From Amycolatopsis tolypomycina (GTDB taxonomy: Bacteria > Actinomycetota > Actinomycetes > Mycobacteriales > Pseudonocardiaceae): a stretch of DNA of 64,000 nucleotides. The notes below the pieces were generated by a model, which was not told the DNA's origin, did not search any database, and saw nothing but the letters and a program-made list of their open reading frames with translations. This document shows, one piece after another, positions 1 to 8,044 of the stretch (within the stretch, counting starts at the first letter, position 1; each line of letters opens with the position of its first letter). The stretch covers positions 4,340,001-4,404,000 of the forward strand of contig NZ_FNSO01000004.1 in NCBI RefSeq assembly GCF_900105945.1, given 5' to 3'. The translations under genes and the position numbers were made by a program.

Positions 1-624
1 AAGGCGTACTTCGAGGCGTTCTTCACCTCGATGCGGATGGACCTGACCGTCACCGGCTACGCCACCCGCGCGGAGCTCGACACCTACGTGCACGGCTCGG
101 CCGAGGTGATCGGGCTGCAGGTGCTGCCCGTGCTCGGCACGGTCGCGCCCCGCGCGGAAGCCGAGCCGCGGGCCGCCGCGCTCGGGAAAGCCTTCCAGCT
201 CACCAACTTCCTGCGCGACGTCGCCGAGGACCTCGGCCGCGGCCGCGTCTACCTGCCCGCCGACGAGCTGGCCGCGGACGGCGTCGACCGCGAACGGCTG
301 GCCTGGTGCGCCCGCGAAGGCCGGGCCGATCGGCAGGTGCGGTCCGCGATCCGCGCCCAGATCGCCGTCACCCGCGAGATCTACGCCGAAGCCCGGCCGG
401 GCATCGCCATGCTGCACCCGGTTTCCCGCCCGTGCGTGGCGACCGCGGCCCGGTTGTACGGCGGCATCCTCGACCGCATCGAAGCCGCCGGCCACGACGT
501 CTTCGCCGGGCGCGCGGCGGTTTCCCGCGGGCAGCGGCTGGCCGTGGCGTGCGGGGCCGTGGCGCGGACGCAGTGGGCCCGGCGGCGCCACCCCGCCCCG
601 GCGCTCCCGGTGGCGGTGAACTGA
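1..624 (+). CDS. crtB: Phytoene synthase, 3' part (5' end outside window)
   Basis: Condenses two geranylgeranyl diphosphates to phytoene, the first committed carotenoid step. The reading frame is open from base 1, so the N-terminal part lies outside the window and about 207 residues are seen. The start of the fragment reads FEAFFTSMRMDL, typical of squalene/phytoene synthases. The second Asp-rich signature follows (LRDVAEDLGRGRVYLP), whose aspartates bind Mg-diphosphate. The downstream gene starts 1 nt after the stop, so this is the upstream member of a tight crt operon. crtE and crtI homologues would be expected upstream, outside the window. Family assignment is firm; the exact role rests on the crt neighbours. 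Confidence 0.93.
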   Translation, partial: KAYFEAFFTSMRMDLTVTGYATRAELDTYVHGSAEVIGLQVLPVLGTVAPRAEAEPRAAALGKAFQLTNFLRDVAEDLGRGRVYLPADELAADGVDRERLAWCAREGRADRQVRSAIRAQIAVTREIYAEARPGIAMLHPVSRPCVATAARLYGGILDRIEAAGHDVFAGRAAVSRGQRLAVACGAVARTQWARRRHPAPALPVAVN

Positions 625-625
625 C

Positions 626-967
626 GTGGGCAAGGCCGAATACCTCGTCGTGCTGGCCGCGTGCGTGCTCGTCACCCTGCCGCTGGAGCTCGCGGGAGCG
701 CGCGTCTACCGGCAGCCCCGGCGGCTGGCGCGCGCGGTGCTGCCGGTCGCGCTCGTGTTCCTGGTCTGGGACGTGCTGGCGATCGCCGGCGGCGTCTGGG
801 ACTACGCGCCCGAGCACGTCACCGGCCTCCGCGCCCCGTTCGCCGTGCCGCTGGAGGAGATCCTGTTCTTCGTGGTCATCCCGATCTGCGGGCTGCTGAC
901 CTACGAGGGCGTCCAGCTCACCATCGCGGTGGTCAGGCGGCTCGCCCGGAAGGAGGCCCGCCGGTGA
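626..967 (+). CDS. crtYc: Lycopene cyclase domain protein, first small subunit
   Basis: A 113-residue membrane protein with three predicted hydrophobic segments. It has the PLEEILFF motif characteristic of the small lycopene cyclase subunits (CarR/CrtYc-YcYd family). Such proteins act as heterodimers with a second small subunit, encoded by the next gene, to close the beta rings of lycopene. The GTG start lies 1 nt after the crtB stop. The stop overlaps the GTG of the next gene (GTGA), indicating translational coupling. Both subunits carry the same core, here WDVLAIAGGVWDYAPEHVTG, which suggests an ancient duplication. The c versus d designation is by gene order and is less certain than the family. 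Confidence 0.88.
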   Translation: MGKAEYLVVLAACVLVTLPLELAGARVYRQPRRLARAVLPVALVFLVWDVLAIAGGVWDYAPEHVTGLRAPFAVPLEEILFFVVIPICGLLTYEGVQLTIAVVRRLARKEARR

Positions 968-1284
968 TCCCCTGGGGCTACACCGTGCCCGCGGTCGCCG
1001 CGGTGGCCGTCGTCGTGCTGCTCGAACTCCGCCTGCTGCGCACGGGCCTGTTCCGGCGGCCCGCGTACTGGATCTCGATGGCGATCGTGACCGCGTTCCA
1101 GATCCCGGTGGACGGCTGGCTGACCAAGCTGTCCGACCCGATCGTCCGCTACTCCCCCGAACACATCACCGGCTGGCGCTTCCCGTGGGACATCCCCGTC
1201 GAGGACTTCCTCTTCGGCTTCGCGCTGGTGACCGCCGTGCTGCTGGTGTGGGAACGAACCTGCCCCCGACGGGAGCGCGCGTGA
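964..1284 (+). CDS. crtYd: Lycopene cyclase domain protein, second small subunit
   Basis: A 106-residue membrane protein starting at a GTG that overlaps the preceding stop. It carries the paired motifs YSPEHITGWRFPWDIPVEDF, homologous to the EHVTG and PLEEILFF motifs of the preceding subunit. In actinobacteria, two such proteins together form the lycopene beta-cyclase; a single one is normally inactive. Three hydrophobic stretches are seen and there is no signal peptide. Its stop overlaps the GTG of the methyltransferase gene, continuing the chain of 4-nt overlaps. An epsilon-cyclase or C50 cyclase role is possible in this family, but the downstream CrtU-type enzyme favours beta-carotene. Confidence 0.87.
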   Translation: MIPWGYTVPAVAAVAVVVLLELRLLRTGLFRRPAYWISMAIVTAFQIPVDGWLTKLSDPIVRYSPEHITGWRFPWDIPVEDFLFGFALVTAVLLVWERTCPRRERA

Positions 1285-2012
1285 ACGCCATGGCGAAGGA
1301 CGGCCTGCCCCGCGGGGCGGTGCCGTCGGCCTTCGACACCGAAGCGCGGTGGTACGACCGGCTGGTCGGTGCCAACCCGGGCTACCACGAACACCTCCGG
1401 CTCTCGGCGCGGCGGCTGGCGCTGCCGCCGGACGGGACGGGCCTGCGGCTGCTCGACGCCGGCTGCGGCACGGGCGCGTCGACGGCGGCGCTGCTGTCCG
1501 TCGCGCCCGGGGCGGAGATCACCGCGTTCGACGCGTCCGGGGAGATGCTCGCGCAGGCCCGCGCCAAGGACTGGCCGGCGAACGTCACCTTCGTCCACAC
1601 GCCGGTCGAGGACCTCGACGGCGTTTCCGGCCCGTTCGACGCGATCCTGGCGGCGTACCTGTTGCGCAACCTGACCGAGCCGACAGTCCAGCTGCGGCGG
1701 CTGCGCGGGCTGCTGCGGCCCGGCGGCCGCATTGCCGTCCACGAGTACTCCGTCCGGGATTCGCGGCGCGCCCGCTGGGTGTGGAACGCGGTCTGCGCGG
1801 GCGTGATCATCCCCCTCGGGAAGGTCACCACCGGCGACGCGACCCTCTACCGCCACCTGCGGCGCAGCGTCACCGGGTTCGACGGGATCGCCGCGCTCGC
1901 CGGCCGGCTCGCCGAGGCCGGTTTCACCGACGTCCGCACCGGAACGATGCCCGGCTGGCAGCACGGCGTCGTCCACACCGTCCTCGGCACCAACCCGCTG
2001 GAGCAGCCGTGA
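1281..2012 (+). CDS. Class I SAM-dependent methyltransferase of carotenoid operon (CrtT-like)
   Basis: A 243-residue methyltransferase. The SAM-binding motif LLDAGCGTG is at about residues 57-65, followed by an acidic loop (ITAFDASGEML) and the post-motif DAILAAYLLRN. Overall it resembles UbiE/COQ5-type enzymes. In streptomycete crt loci a methyltransferase called CrtT sits beside crtY and crtU, and this gene has the same position between the cyclase and crtU. Its substrate in that setting is not established. The GTG at 1281 overlaps the preceding stop; an in-frame ATG at 1290 is an alternative start. The stop overlaps the GTG of crtU. Confidence 0.85.
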   Translation: MNAMAKDGLPRGAVPSAFDTEARWYDRLVGANPGYHEHLRLSARRLALPPDGTGLRLLDAGCGTGASTAALLSVAPGAEITAFDASGEMLAQARAKDWPANVTFVHTPVEDLDGVSGPFDAILAAYLLRNLTEPTVQLRRLRGLLRPGGRIAVHEYSVRDSRRARWVWNAVCAGVIIPLGKVTTGDATLYRHLRRSVTGFDGIAALAGRLAEAGFTDVRTGTMPGWQHGVVHTVLGTNPLEQP

Positions 2013-3550
2013 CCCGTCCCGTCGGCACCGATCGCCGGATCGAGACGCGGCCCGCTCCGCCCGGCCTGGCCGACGCCGGGCTGCTCGGCCGCCGCCCGGC
2101 CGCGGCGGTCGTCGGCGGCGGCATCGCGGGCCTCACCGCGGCCACCGGGCTGGCCGAGCGGGGTGTCACGGTGACGCTCTTCGAGCGTGACGGCCACCTG
2201 GGCGGCCGCGTCGGCGGCTGGGCCGACCGGCTGCCGGACGGCACCGGCGTCACCATGAGCCGGGGCTTCCACGCGTTCTTCCGCCAGTACTACAACCTGC
2301 GGGCGCTGCTCATGCGCACCGATCCCGGGCTCGACCGGCTGACCCCGCTGGCCGACTACCCATTGCTGGACGCCGAGGGCCGCACGGACACGTTCGCCGG
2401 ACTCCCCCGGACGCCGCCGTGGAACGCGCTGGCGTTCGCCTGGCGCAGCCCGACGTTCACCCCGCGGGACCTGGTGCGCCTCGACGGCCGCGCGGCCCTG
2501 CCGCTGGCGACGGTCAGCGTCCCGGAGACCTACCACCGGCTCGACGGCACCGACGCGGCGAGCTTCCTCGACGCGATCAACTTCCCCGAAGCGGCCAAGC
2601 ACCTGGCGTTCGAGGTGTTCTCGCGCAGCTTCTTCGCCGATCCGCGCGAGCTGTCCGCGGCGGAGCTGGCGACCATGTTCCACCTGTACTTCCTGGGCTC
2701 CAGCGAAGGCCTGGTGTTCGACGTGCCGACGGAGCCGTTCCCGCAGGCGCTGTGGGATCCCCTCGCCGGGTACCTGGCCGACCGCCGGGTGAGCATCCGG
2801 ACCGGCACCCCGGTGGCGTCGCTCGAGCGCACCCCGGACGGCTTCGCGGTCACGACGGCTCAGGAGGTCGCGGAGTTCGACGCCGTCGTGCTCGCCTGTG
2901 ACGTGCGGGGGCTGCGGGAGATCGTCGCCGCGTCGCACGGGCTGGGCACGCCCGAGTGGCGCGCCGCGGTGGGCGGGTTGCGCACCGCGCCGCCGTTCCT
3001 GGTCCGCCGGCTCTGGCTGGACCGGCCGGTCGACGCGACCCGGCCGTCGTTCCTGGGCACCGGGAGCGTGCCGCCGCTGGACAACATCAGCGTGCTGGAC
3101 CGCTACGAGGGCGAAGCACGGCGCTGGGCGGCCCGCACCGGCGGCTCGGTCGTGGAGCTGCACGCCTACGCGGCCACGACCGACGACCGCGAGACGCTGG
3201 TGAAGGCCGTGGACGACCGGCTGCACGCGATCTACCCGGAGACCGCCGGCGCGGGGGTGACGGCGTCGATTTCGTTGTGGCGCGAGGATTGCCCGCTCTT
3301 CGGGCTGGGTGACTTCGCCCGCCGCCCGACGGTCGGGACACCGGACCCGGCGCTGGCACTGGCCGGCGACGGCATCCGGATCGACCTGCCGGTCGCCCTG
3401 ATGGAACGCGCGGCGACGACCGGCTGGGCCGCGGCGAACACGCTCCTGGCCGGCTGGGGGCTCGCCGGGCACCCGCTGCGGTCGGTGCCCAACCGCGGCC
3501 GGATCGGCCTGCTCAACCGGCTCGCGGCGACCCGGTCGTTCGGCGGGTGA
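2009..3550 (+). CDS. crtU: Carotenoid desaturase/methyltransferase, isorenieratene synthase type
   Basis: A 513-residue FAD-dependent enzyme. The dinucleotide-binding motif VVGGGIAG is at residues 34-41, followed by LFERDGHLGGRVGG. The segment SRGFHAFFRQYYNLR is characteristic of CrtU, which converts beta-ionone rings of beta-carotene to aromatic phi rings by desaturation and methyl migration, giving isorenieratene. The C-terminal FAD segment (ALAGDGIRIDLPVALMERA) is present. The GTG start overlaps the preceding stop. Together with the two small cyclase subunits it predicts an aromatic carotenoid. Length and motif order fit the family and no lesion is seen. Confidence 0.88.
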   Translation: MTRPVGTDRRIETRPAPPGLADAGLLGRRPAAAVVGGGIAGLTAATGLAERGVTVTLFERDGHLGGRVGGWADRLPDGTGVTMSRGFHAFFRQYYNLRALLMRTDPGLDRLTPLADYPLLDAEGRTDTFAGLPRTPPWNALAFAWRSPTFTPRDLVRLDGRAALPLATVSVPETYHRLDGTDAASFLDAINFPEAAKHLAFEVFSRSFFADPRELSAAELATMFHLYFLGSSEGLVFDVPTEPFPQALWDPLAGYLADRRVSIRTGTPVASLERTPDGFAVTTAQEVAEFDAVVLACDVRGLREIVAASHGLGTPEWRAAVGGLRTAPPFLVRRLWLDRPVDATRPSFLGTGSVPPLDNISVLDRYEGEARRWAARTGGSVVELHAYAATTDDRETLVKAVDDRLHAIYPETAGAGVTASISLWREDCPLFGLGDFARRPTVGTPDPALALAGDGIRIDLPVALMERAATTGWAAANTLLAGWGLAGHPLRSVPNRGRIGLLNRLAATRSFGG

Positions 3551-3614
3551 GCGCGATGCCTTTCGACCGCGCACGCCCGGCGCCCTCCACCCCCCACTCC
3601 GGCAGGTGAGCGAA

Positions 3615-4838
3615 ATGGCCGAAGTCGTCATCGTCGGAGCCGGGCTCGCCGGCTTGGCCGCGGCCGTCACGCTGCACCGGGCCGGGGTGCCGTGCGCGGT
3701 GCTCGAGGCCTCCGACGACGTGGGCGGCCGGGTGCGCACCGACGTCGTCGACGGCTTCCGGCTCGACCGCGGGTTCCAGATCCTCAACCCGGCCTATCCG
3801 GCGATCCGGCGCCTGGTCGACGTCGACGCCCTGGAACTCGGCCGCTTCTGGCGCGCGGTCCGGGTGGCCGACGACGACCGCGTCTCGCTGCTCGGCCACC
3901 CGCTCGACACGCCCAAGGCCCTGCGCGACATCGCGGCCCGCCGCTACCTGTCGGCGAAGGACCTGGCGGCGCTCGGGACGCTGTCCGCGCGTGTCGCCGC
4001 GGGACCGGCCCAGGCCGTCGTCGACCGCGCCGACCGCACGACGCTCGACGAGCTGCGCCACGCCGGGCTGTCGGCGCGGGCCGTGGAAACCGTGCTGCGG
4101 CCGTTCCTCTCCGGGGTGTTCCTGGAACCCGAGCTGACCACCTCGGCCCGGTTCTTCCAGCTGGTGTGGCGGAGTTTCCTGCGGTCGGCCCCGTCGCTGC
4201 CGTCGCTCGGCATGGGCGAGCTGCCGCGGCAGCTCGCCCGGACCCTGCCGACGTCGGCGATCCACCTGGACACCCCGGTCGAGGAGGTCCGCCCGGGCGA
4301 GGTCCGCACGGCGGGCGGCGAGGTGTGGCCGGCCCGCGCGGTCGTCGTCGCCACCGACGGCTCGACCGCCGCCCGGCTGGCCGGCGTCGCGGAACCGCGC
4401 TGGAACAGCGGGACGACGTGGTACTTCGCCCCACCGCGGTCGCCGTTGCGCGAGCCGGTGATCGTGCTCGACGCGCGCGGTGGGCCGGTGGTCACCACGA
4501 GCGTGGTCAGCGAGGTGTGCCCGGCCTACGCCCCGCCCGGCGCCGCGCTCGTGAGCGCGTCGGCGCTGACGGCCCTGCCGGAGAGCGAGGTGCGCCGGGC
4601 ACTGGGCCGGATGTACCGCACGGACGCGACACGCTGGCCGCTGGTCGCCCGCTACGAGATCGCGCACGCGCTCCCGGCGATGCCGCCACCCCACGAGCTG
4701 CGCCGCCCGGTGCGGCTGGGCGAGGGCCGGTACGTGTGCGGCGACCACCGCGACACGAGTTCGCTCCAGGGCGCCATCGCCTCCGGTGCCCGGGCGGCCC
4801 GCGCGGTGCTCGCCGATCTCGGCGAACAGGGCCGCTGA
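3615..4838 (+). CDS. FAD-dependent amine-oxidase-type oxidoreductase
   Basis: A 407-residue flavoprotein with an N-terminal Rossmann motif (VVIVGAGLAGLAAAVTLHRAG). This is followed by the phytoene-desaturase/amine-oxidase style segment LEASDDVGGRVRTD and a C-terminal FAD contact (YVCGDHRDTSSLQGAIASG). It lies 64 nt after crtU on the same strand, so an additional carotenoid oxidation or a ketolase-like role is plausible but unproven. I chose ATG 3615 because AGGTGAG lies just before it; the GTG at 3606 is within that ribosome-binding site and is a less attractive alternative. No missing cofactor residues are seen. Confidence 0.8.
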   Translation: MAEVVIVGAGLAGLAAAVTLHRAGVPCAVLEASDDVGGRVRTDVVDGFRLDRGFQILNPAYPAIRRLVDVDALELGRFWRAVRVADDDRVSLLGHPLDTPKALRDIAARRYLSAKDLAALGTLSARVAAGPAQAVVDRADRTTLDELRHAGLSARAVETVLRPFLSGVFLEPELTTSARFFQLVWRSFLRSAPSLPSLGMGELPRQLARTLPTSAIHLDTPVEEVRPGEVRTAGGEVWPARAVVVATDGSTAARLAGVAEPRWNSGTTWYFAPPRSPLREPVIVLDARGGPVVTTSVVSEVCPAYAPPGAALVSASALTALPESEVRRALGRMYRTDATRWPLVARYEIAHALPAMPPPHELRRPVRLGEGRYVCGDHRDTSSLQGAIASGARAARAVLADLGEQGR

Positions 4839-5147
4839 CCACCGCGGGCATTACGACATCCGGGCGGAAATTCGCTCCCCGCACTGCGAAAACCGCCGCG
4901 ATCCCGTGCGTCACCCGGCACCGATCGTGCCGAGTCATCACTGAACAGAGTGAAACCCACCCCCGGGTCTTCGCTGTTCCGGCCCGGCAAAACCATGGTT
5001 TCGGTAGCCCGAATCCGCCGCCGTGCCCCGTTGAGCGCCTTGACACAGGGCGCTCCGAGTGACGTTCTGCCCGCTCGCTAACGAATTCCCGGCTTTTCCG
5101 TCTTCCCGAGGCAACCCGCAGTAATCCGGCCTTCGGAAGGGAAGTCC
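4839..5147. other. Intergenic region after the carotenoid operon
   Basis: About 309 bases without a gene. It contains a small hairpin (CGGCAC/GTGCCG at 4916-4932), which may end the crt transcript. A TTGACA hexamer at 5040-5045 could be a -35 element for the secreted VWA gene, but no convincing -10 follows at standard spacing. The ribosome-binding site GGAAGGGAAG lies just before ATG 5148. Confidence 0.35.
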
Positions 5148-7022
5148 ATGTCGCGGAGATCCTTGTTCGTCGCGCTGACCACGGTCAGTGCCTTGCTCAC
5201 CCCGGCCGCGGTGGCGGCCGCGGCGCCGCCCGGGGTGGATCCGGCCACCGTCGACCTCACGCTCTCCGCCGGGCAGAGCACCACCGTCACCAAGCACGTC
5301 ACCACCTCCGCCGTGCCGCCGAACCCCGACCTCGTGCTGCTCGCCGACACCACTGGCAGCATGGGCGGCGCGATCGCCAACGTCCGCACGAACGCCGGCG
5401 CCATCACCAGTGACGTGCTCGCCGCGCAGCCGACCGCGCAGTTCGGCGTGGCCGAGTACAAGGACTTCACCGACTCCGTGCCCTTCAAGGTCAACCAGGG
5501 CATCACCGGCGACACCGCCGCGGTGCAGGCCGGGATCGACCAGTGGTCGGCGAGCGGCGGCGGCGACTTCCCGGAGGCCGACCTCAACGCCCTCTACGAG
5601 CTGGCCAGTGGGGCGGTCACCTTCCGCCCGGACGGCACCCGCATCATCGCCTGGTTCGGCGACGCGCCGTCGCACGATCCCAGCGGCGGGCACACCTTGG
5701 CCCAGACCATCGACGCGCTCAAGGCGGCGAAGATCCGCGTGGTCGCGGTCAACGTCGGCAACCTGGACGCCGAGGGCCAGGCCAGCGCGATCGCCACGGC
5801 CACCGGCGGCGTGCTGCTGAACAACGTGCCGTCGGACCAGGTGTCGAAGGCCATCCTCGACGGCATCAAGGCCATCGAGGTCACGGTGACGCCGAAGGTC
5901 ACCAGCTGCGACCCGCAGCTGACGGTCACCAACGCCCCGGCGAGCGTCAAGGTACCCAGCGGCGACGTCGCGACGTTCACCGAGACCATCACGGCCAAGG
6001 CCGACGCCGCGCCCGGCACCTACCACTGCACGGTCGACTACCAGGTCGACGGCGTGTCCCGCGGGTACGTCGAGACGACGACCGTGCGCGTGCTCGGCCT
6101 GAGCATCAACGACGTCACGGTGACCGAAGGCTCCGGCGGCGCGCCGGTGCCGGCCACCTTCACCGTGTCGCTGGTCGGTGGCGCGAGCCCGAACCCCGTG
6201 TCGGTGCACTACGCCACGTCCAACGGCACGGCGACCGCGCCGGCGGACTACCAGGCGGCGAGCGGTGACGTGACCTTCGCGCCCGGCGAGACGACCAAGC
6301 CGGTGACCGTCCTGGTCAACCCGGACACCGTCGACGAGCCGAACGAGACGTTCACCGTCACCCTCTCGGCCCCGGTCGGTGCCGGGCTGGTCGACCCGGC
6401 CGGCGTCGGCACGATCGTCGACGACGACCGCGACGGCGTGTTCTCCTGCACCGGCACCGCCGCGAACGTCATCGGCATCACCGCGGCCGTGGCGAACCCG
6501 GCGAACGTGCCCTGCGCCGACGACAGCAAGACCGTCCTCGACGCGACGCTCAACGCCGGCCTGATCAAGGTCCAGACGCACGCGCTGACCTCGTCGACCG
6601 ACCTGACGCCGGACAACCAGTCGGCGGCCCCGGCGGCCGGTGACCAGGCGAAGGCGACGGCCAAGATCGACAAGACGGTGATCAGCACGCTCGGGCTGAC
6701 CATCGAGCTGGGCGTGATCCAGTCCCAGGCGGCGGCGACCTGCCAGCCGTCCCCGGGCGGGCTCGCCCCGGTCCTGACCGGCAGCTCGAACGTCGCTTCG
6801 CTGAAGATCAACGGCGTCTCGGTCACGGTGGGCTCGGCGCCGCTGACCATCGCCCTGGTCATCGGCTCGCTGAAGCTGAACGGCCAGACGATCGCCAACG
6901 GCGTCGTGAAGCAGCAGGCCGTGGCGCTGGAGACCCCGCTGGCGAAGATCGTGCTCGCGGAGTCCCAGGCCGACGTGCACGGCACCGCCGCGCACCCGGC
7001 GGGCAACCCCTGCAAGCGGTGA
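5148..7022 (+). CDS. Secreted von Willebrand factor A / Calx-beta domain protein
   Basis: A 624-residue exported protein. A signal peptide spans about residues 1-25 (SRRS, hydrophobic core, AVAAAA). A VWA domain follows with the metal-ion adhesion motif DTTGSMG at residues 67-73. A Calx-beta domain lies around residues 318-425 (VTEGSG at the start, DEPNETFTVTLS and a terminal VDDDRDG). The C-terminal 180 residues resemble the choice-of-anchor P type beta-rich module with a Cys pair (FSC...VPC). VWA domains bind metal and ligands, and Calx-beta domains bind calcium, so an adhesive or matrix role outside the cell is likely. It is monocistronic, ending at a strong hairpin shared with the convergent KAS III-like gene. 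Confidence 0.82.
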   Translation: MSRRSLFVALTTVSALLTPAAVAAAAPPGVDPATVDLTLSAGQSTTVTKHVTTSAVPPNPDLVLLADTTGSMGGAIANVRTNAGAITSDVLAAQPTAQFGVAEYKDFTDSVPFKVNQGITGDTAAVQAGIDQWSASGGGDFPEADLNALYELASGAVTFRPDGTRIIAWFGDAPSHDPSGGHTLAQTIDALKAAKIRVVAVNVGNLDAEGQASAIATATGGVLLNNVPSDQVSKAILDGIKAIEVTVTPKVTSCDPQLTVTNAPASVKVPSGDVATFTETITAKADAAPGTYHCTVDYQVDGVSRGYVETTTVRVLGLSINDVTVTEGSGGAPVPATFTVSLVGGASPNPVSVHYATSNGTATAPADYQAASGDVTFAPGETTKPVTVLVNPDTVDEPNETFTVTLSAPVGAGLVDPAGVGTIVDDDRDGVFSCTGTAANVIGITAAVANPANVPCADDSKTVLDATLNAGLIKVQTHALTSSTDLTPDNQSAAPAAGDQAKATAKIDKTVISTLGLTIELGVIQSQAAATCQPSPGGLAPVLTGSSNVASLKINGVSVTVGSAPLTIALVIGSLKLNGQTIANGVVKQQAVALETPLAKIVLAESQADVHGTAAHPAGNPCKR

Positions 7023-7034
7023 TCCGCTGAACCA

Positions 7035-7065
7035 CCCGGGGCGGGCGGCCACCGCCCGCCCCGGG
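7035..7065. terminator. Bidirectional hairpin terminator
   Basis: A perfect 14-bp stem (CCCGGGGCGGGCGG at 7035-7048, complement at 7052-7065) with a 3-nt loop. It fills the 44-nt gap between two converging genes and so can end transcripts from both the VWA gene and the NRPS-PKS operon. Confidence 0.8.
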
Positions 7066-7066
7066 C

Positions 7067-8044
7067 TCACAGCTCGTGGGCCGTGGTTTCTTCGGTGGTC
7101 ACCAGCAACGCGCTCCAGGCGGCGGCCGGGCTGATGTTGAGCAGCACCGCACGGCCGTCGAACTCCCCCGTCTCTCTCGCGGTCGAGAGGTTGAAGAACA
7201 CGTCGTTGGGCCCGAGGTGGCCGTAGCGGGCCAGGTTGTCGAAGCACACTTTCGCGATCGGGACGCCGATCGCCTCCGACCAGTTCCGGAACGCGGCCGT
7301 GGACAGGTTCTGGGCGAGCCAGCAGGGGACGTCGGCCGGGCTCAGGCCGTTGCGGGCGAGCAGGCTGGTGACCAGCACCCGCAGCCGGTTGCGGGTCTCC
7401 ACGGCCAGCCGGAACGCATACACCGCCGGATCGGTGCACTCCTCCCGCCAGCGCGCGAACTCCTCGTCGCGGTACTCGACGCGGAACAGGTCCGCGTAGG
7501 CCCCGTTCGTCTCCAGCAGGATGTCCCGGATCCGCAGATTTCCCCGACGGCGCAGAAGAAGCGCGCCACCGCTGTCGCCGTTGACCGTGACGGGGTGACG
7601 GTAGCGCCCGGGCGTGGCGGGCTTGCTCCCGTGCAGCACGAGCACGTTCGCCAGGCCCGGGTCGGCACGCAGCAGCCCGCTCGCGGCGAGCAACGCCGGG
7701 GTGAGCGACGCGCAGCCGAGGCCGCCGACCGAAAACGCCATCGCCCGCCGCGCGCCCAGCATCGCCTGCAGCCGGGTGGCCTCCGAGCTGACCAGCGTCT
7801 GCGGCGCCCGCGGCTCCACGGTCAGGACGACGTCGACGTCGGTCGCGTCGAGGCCCGCGGTGGCCAGCGCCCGCTCCCCCGCACGGGCGGCCAGGTCGGC
7901 CGCGGTCAGCGTGTCGTCGGCGGGCACCCGGTCGATGCCGAGCGCGGTGCAGGTCGCGCGTTCGGCATCGGACAGGGACGGCAGCTCGGCGACCGTCAGG
8001 AACGTCTCCGGCAGGTACCACGCCGACGCGGCGAGGGCGATCAC
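7067..8044 (-). CDS. 3-oxoacyl-ACP synthase III (KAS III)-like protein of the NRPS-PKS operon
   Basis: A 325-residue thiolase-fold protein of the FabH family. The nucleophilic cysteine is at residue 111 in SVGGLGCASL. The usual HQAN histidine is not obvious: the matching stretch reads CWLAQNLS. The usual GN asparagine segment reads YGHLGPND, which supplies a histidine instead. This altered set resembles KAS III relatives that transfer acyl groups or form C-O bonds rather than perform normal decarboxylative condensation; this is inference. The GTG start overlaps the stop of the large PKS/NRPS gene by 4 nt, so it is the last gene of that operon. With no thioesterase visible, it is a candidate for chain release or offloading. 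Confidence 0.78.
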   Translation of the reverse strand: MIALAASAWYLPETFLTVAELPSLSDAERATCTALGIDRVPADDTLTAADLAARAGERALATAGLDATDVDVVLTVEPRAPQTLVSSEATRLQAMLGARRAMAFSVGGLGCASLTPALLAASGLLRADPGLANVLVLHGSKPATPGRYRHPVTVNGDSGGALLLRRRGNLRIRDILLETNGAYADLFRVEYRDEEFARWREECTDPAVYAFRLAVETRNRLRVLVTSLLARNGLSPADVPCWLAQNLSTAAFRNWSEAIGVPIAKVCFDNLARYGHLGPNDVFFNLSTARETGEFDGRAVLLNISPAAAWSALLVTTEETTAHEL

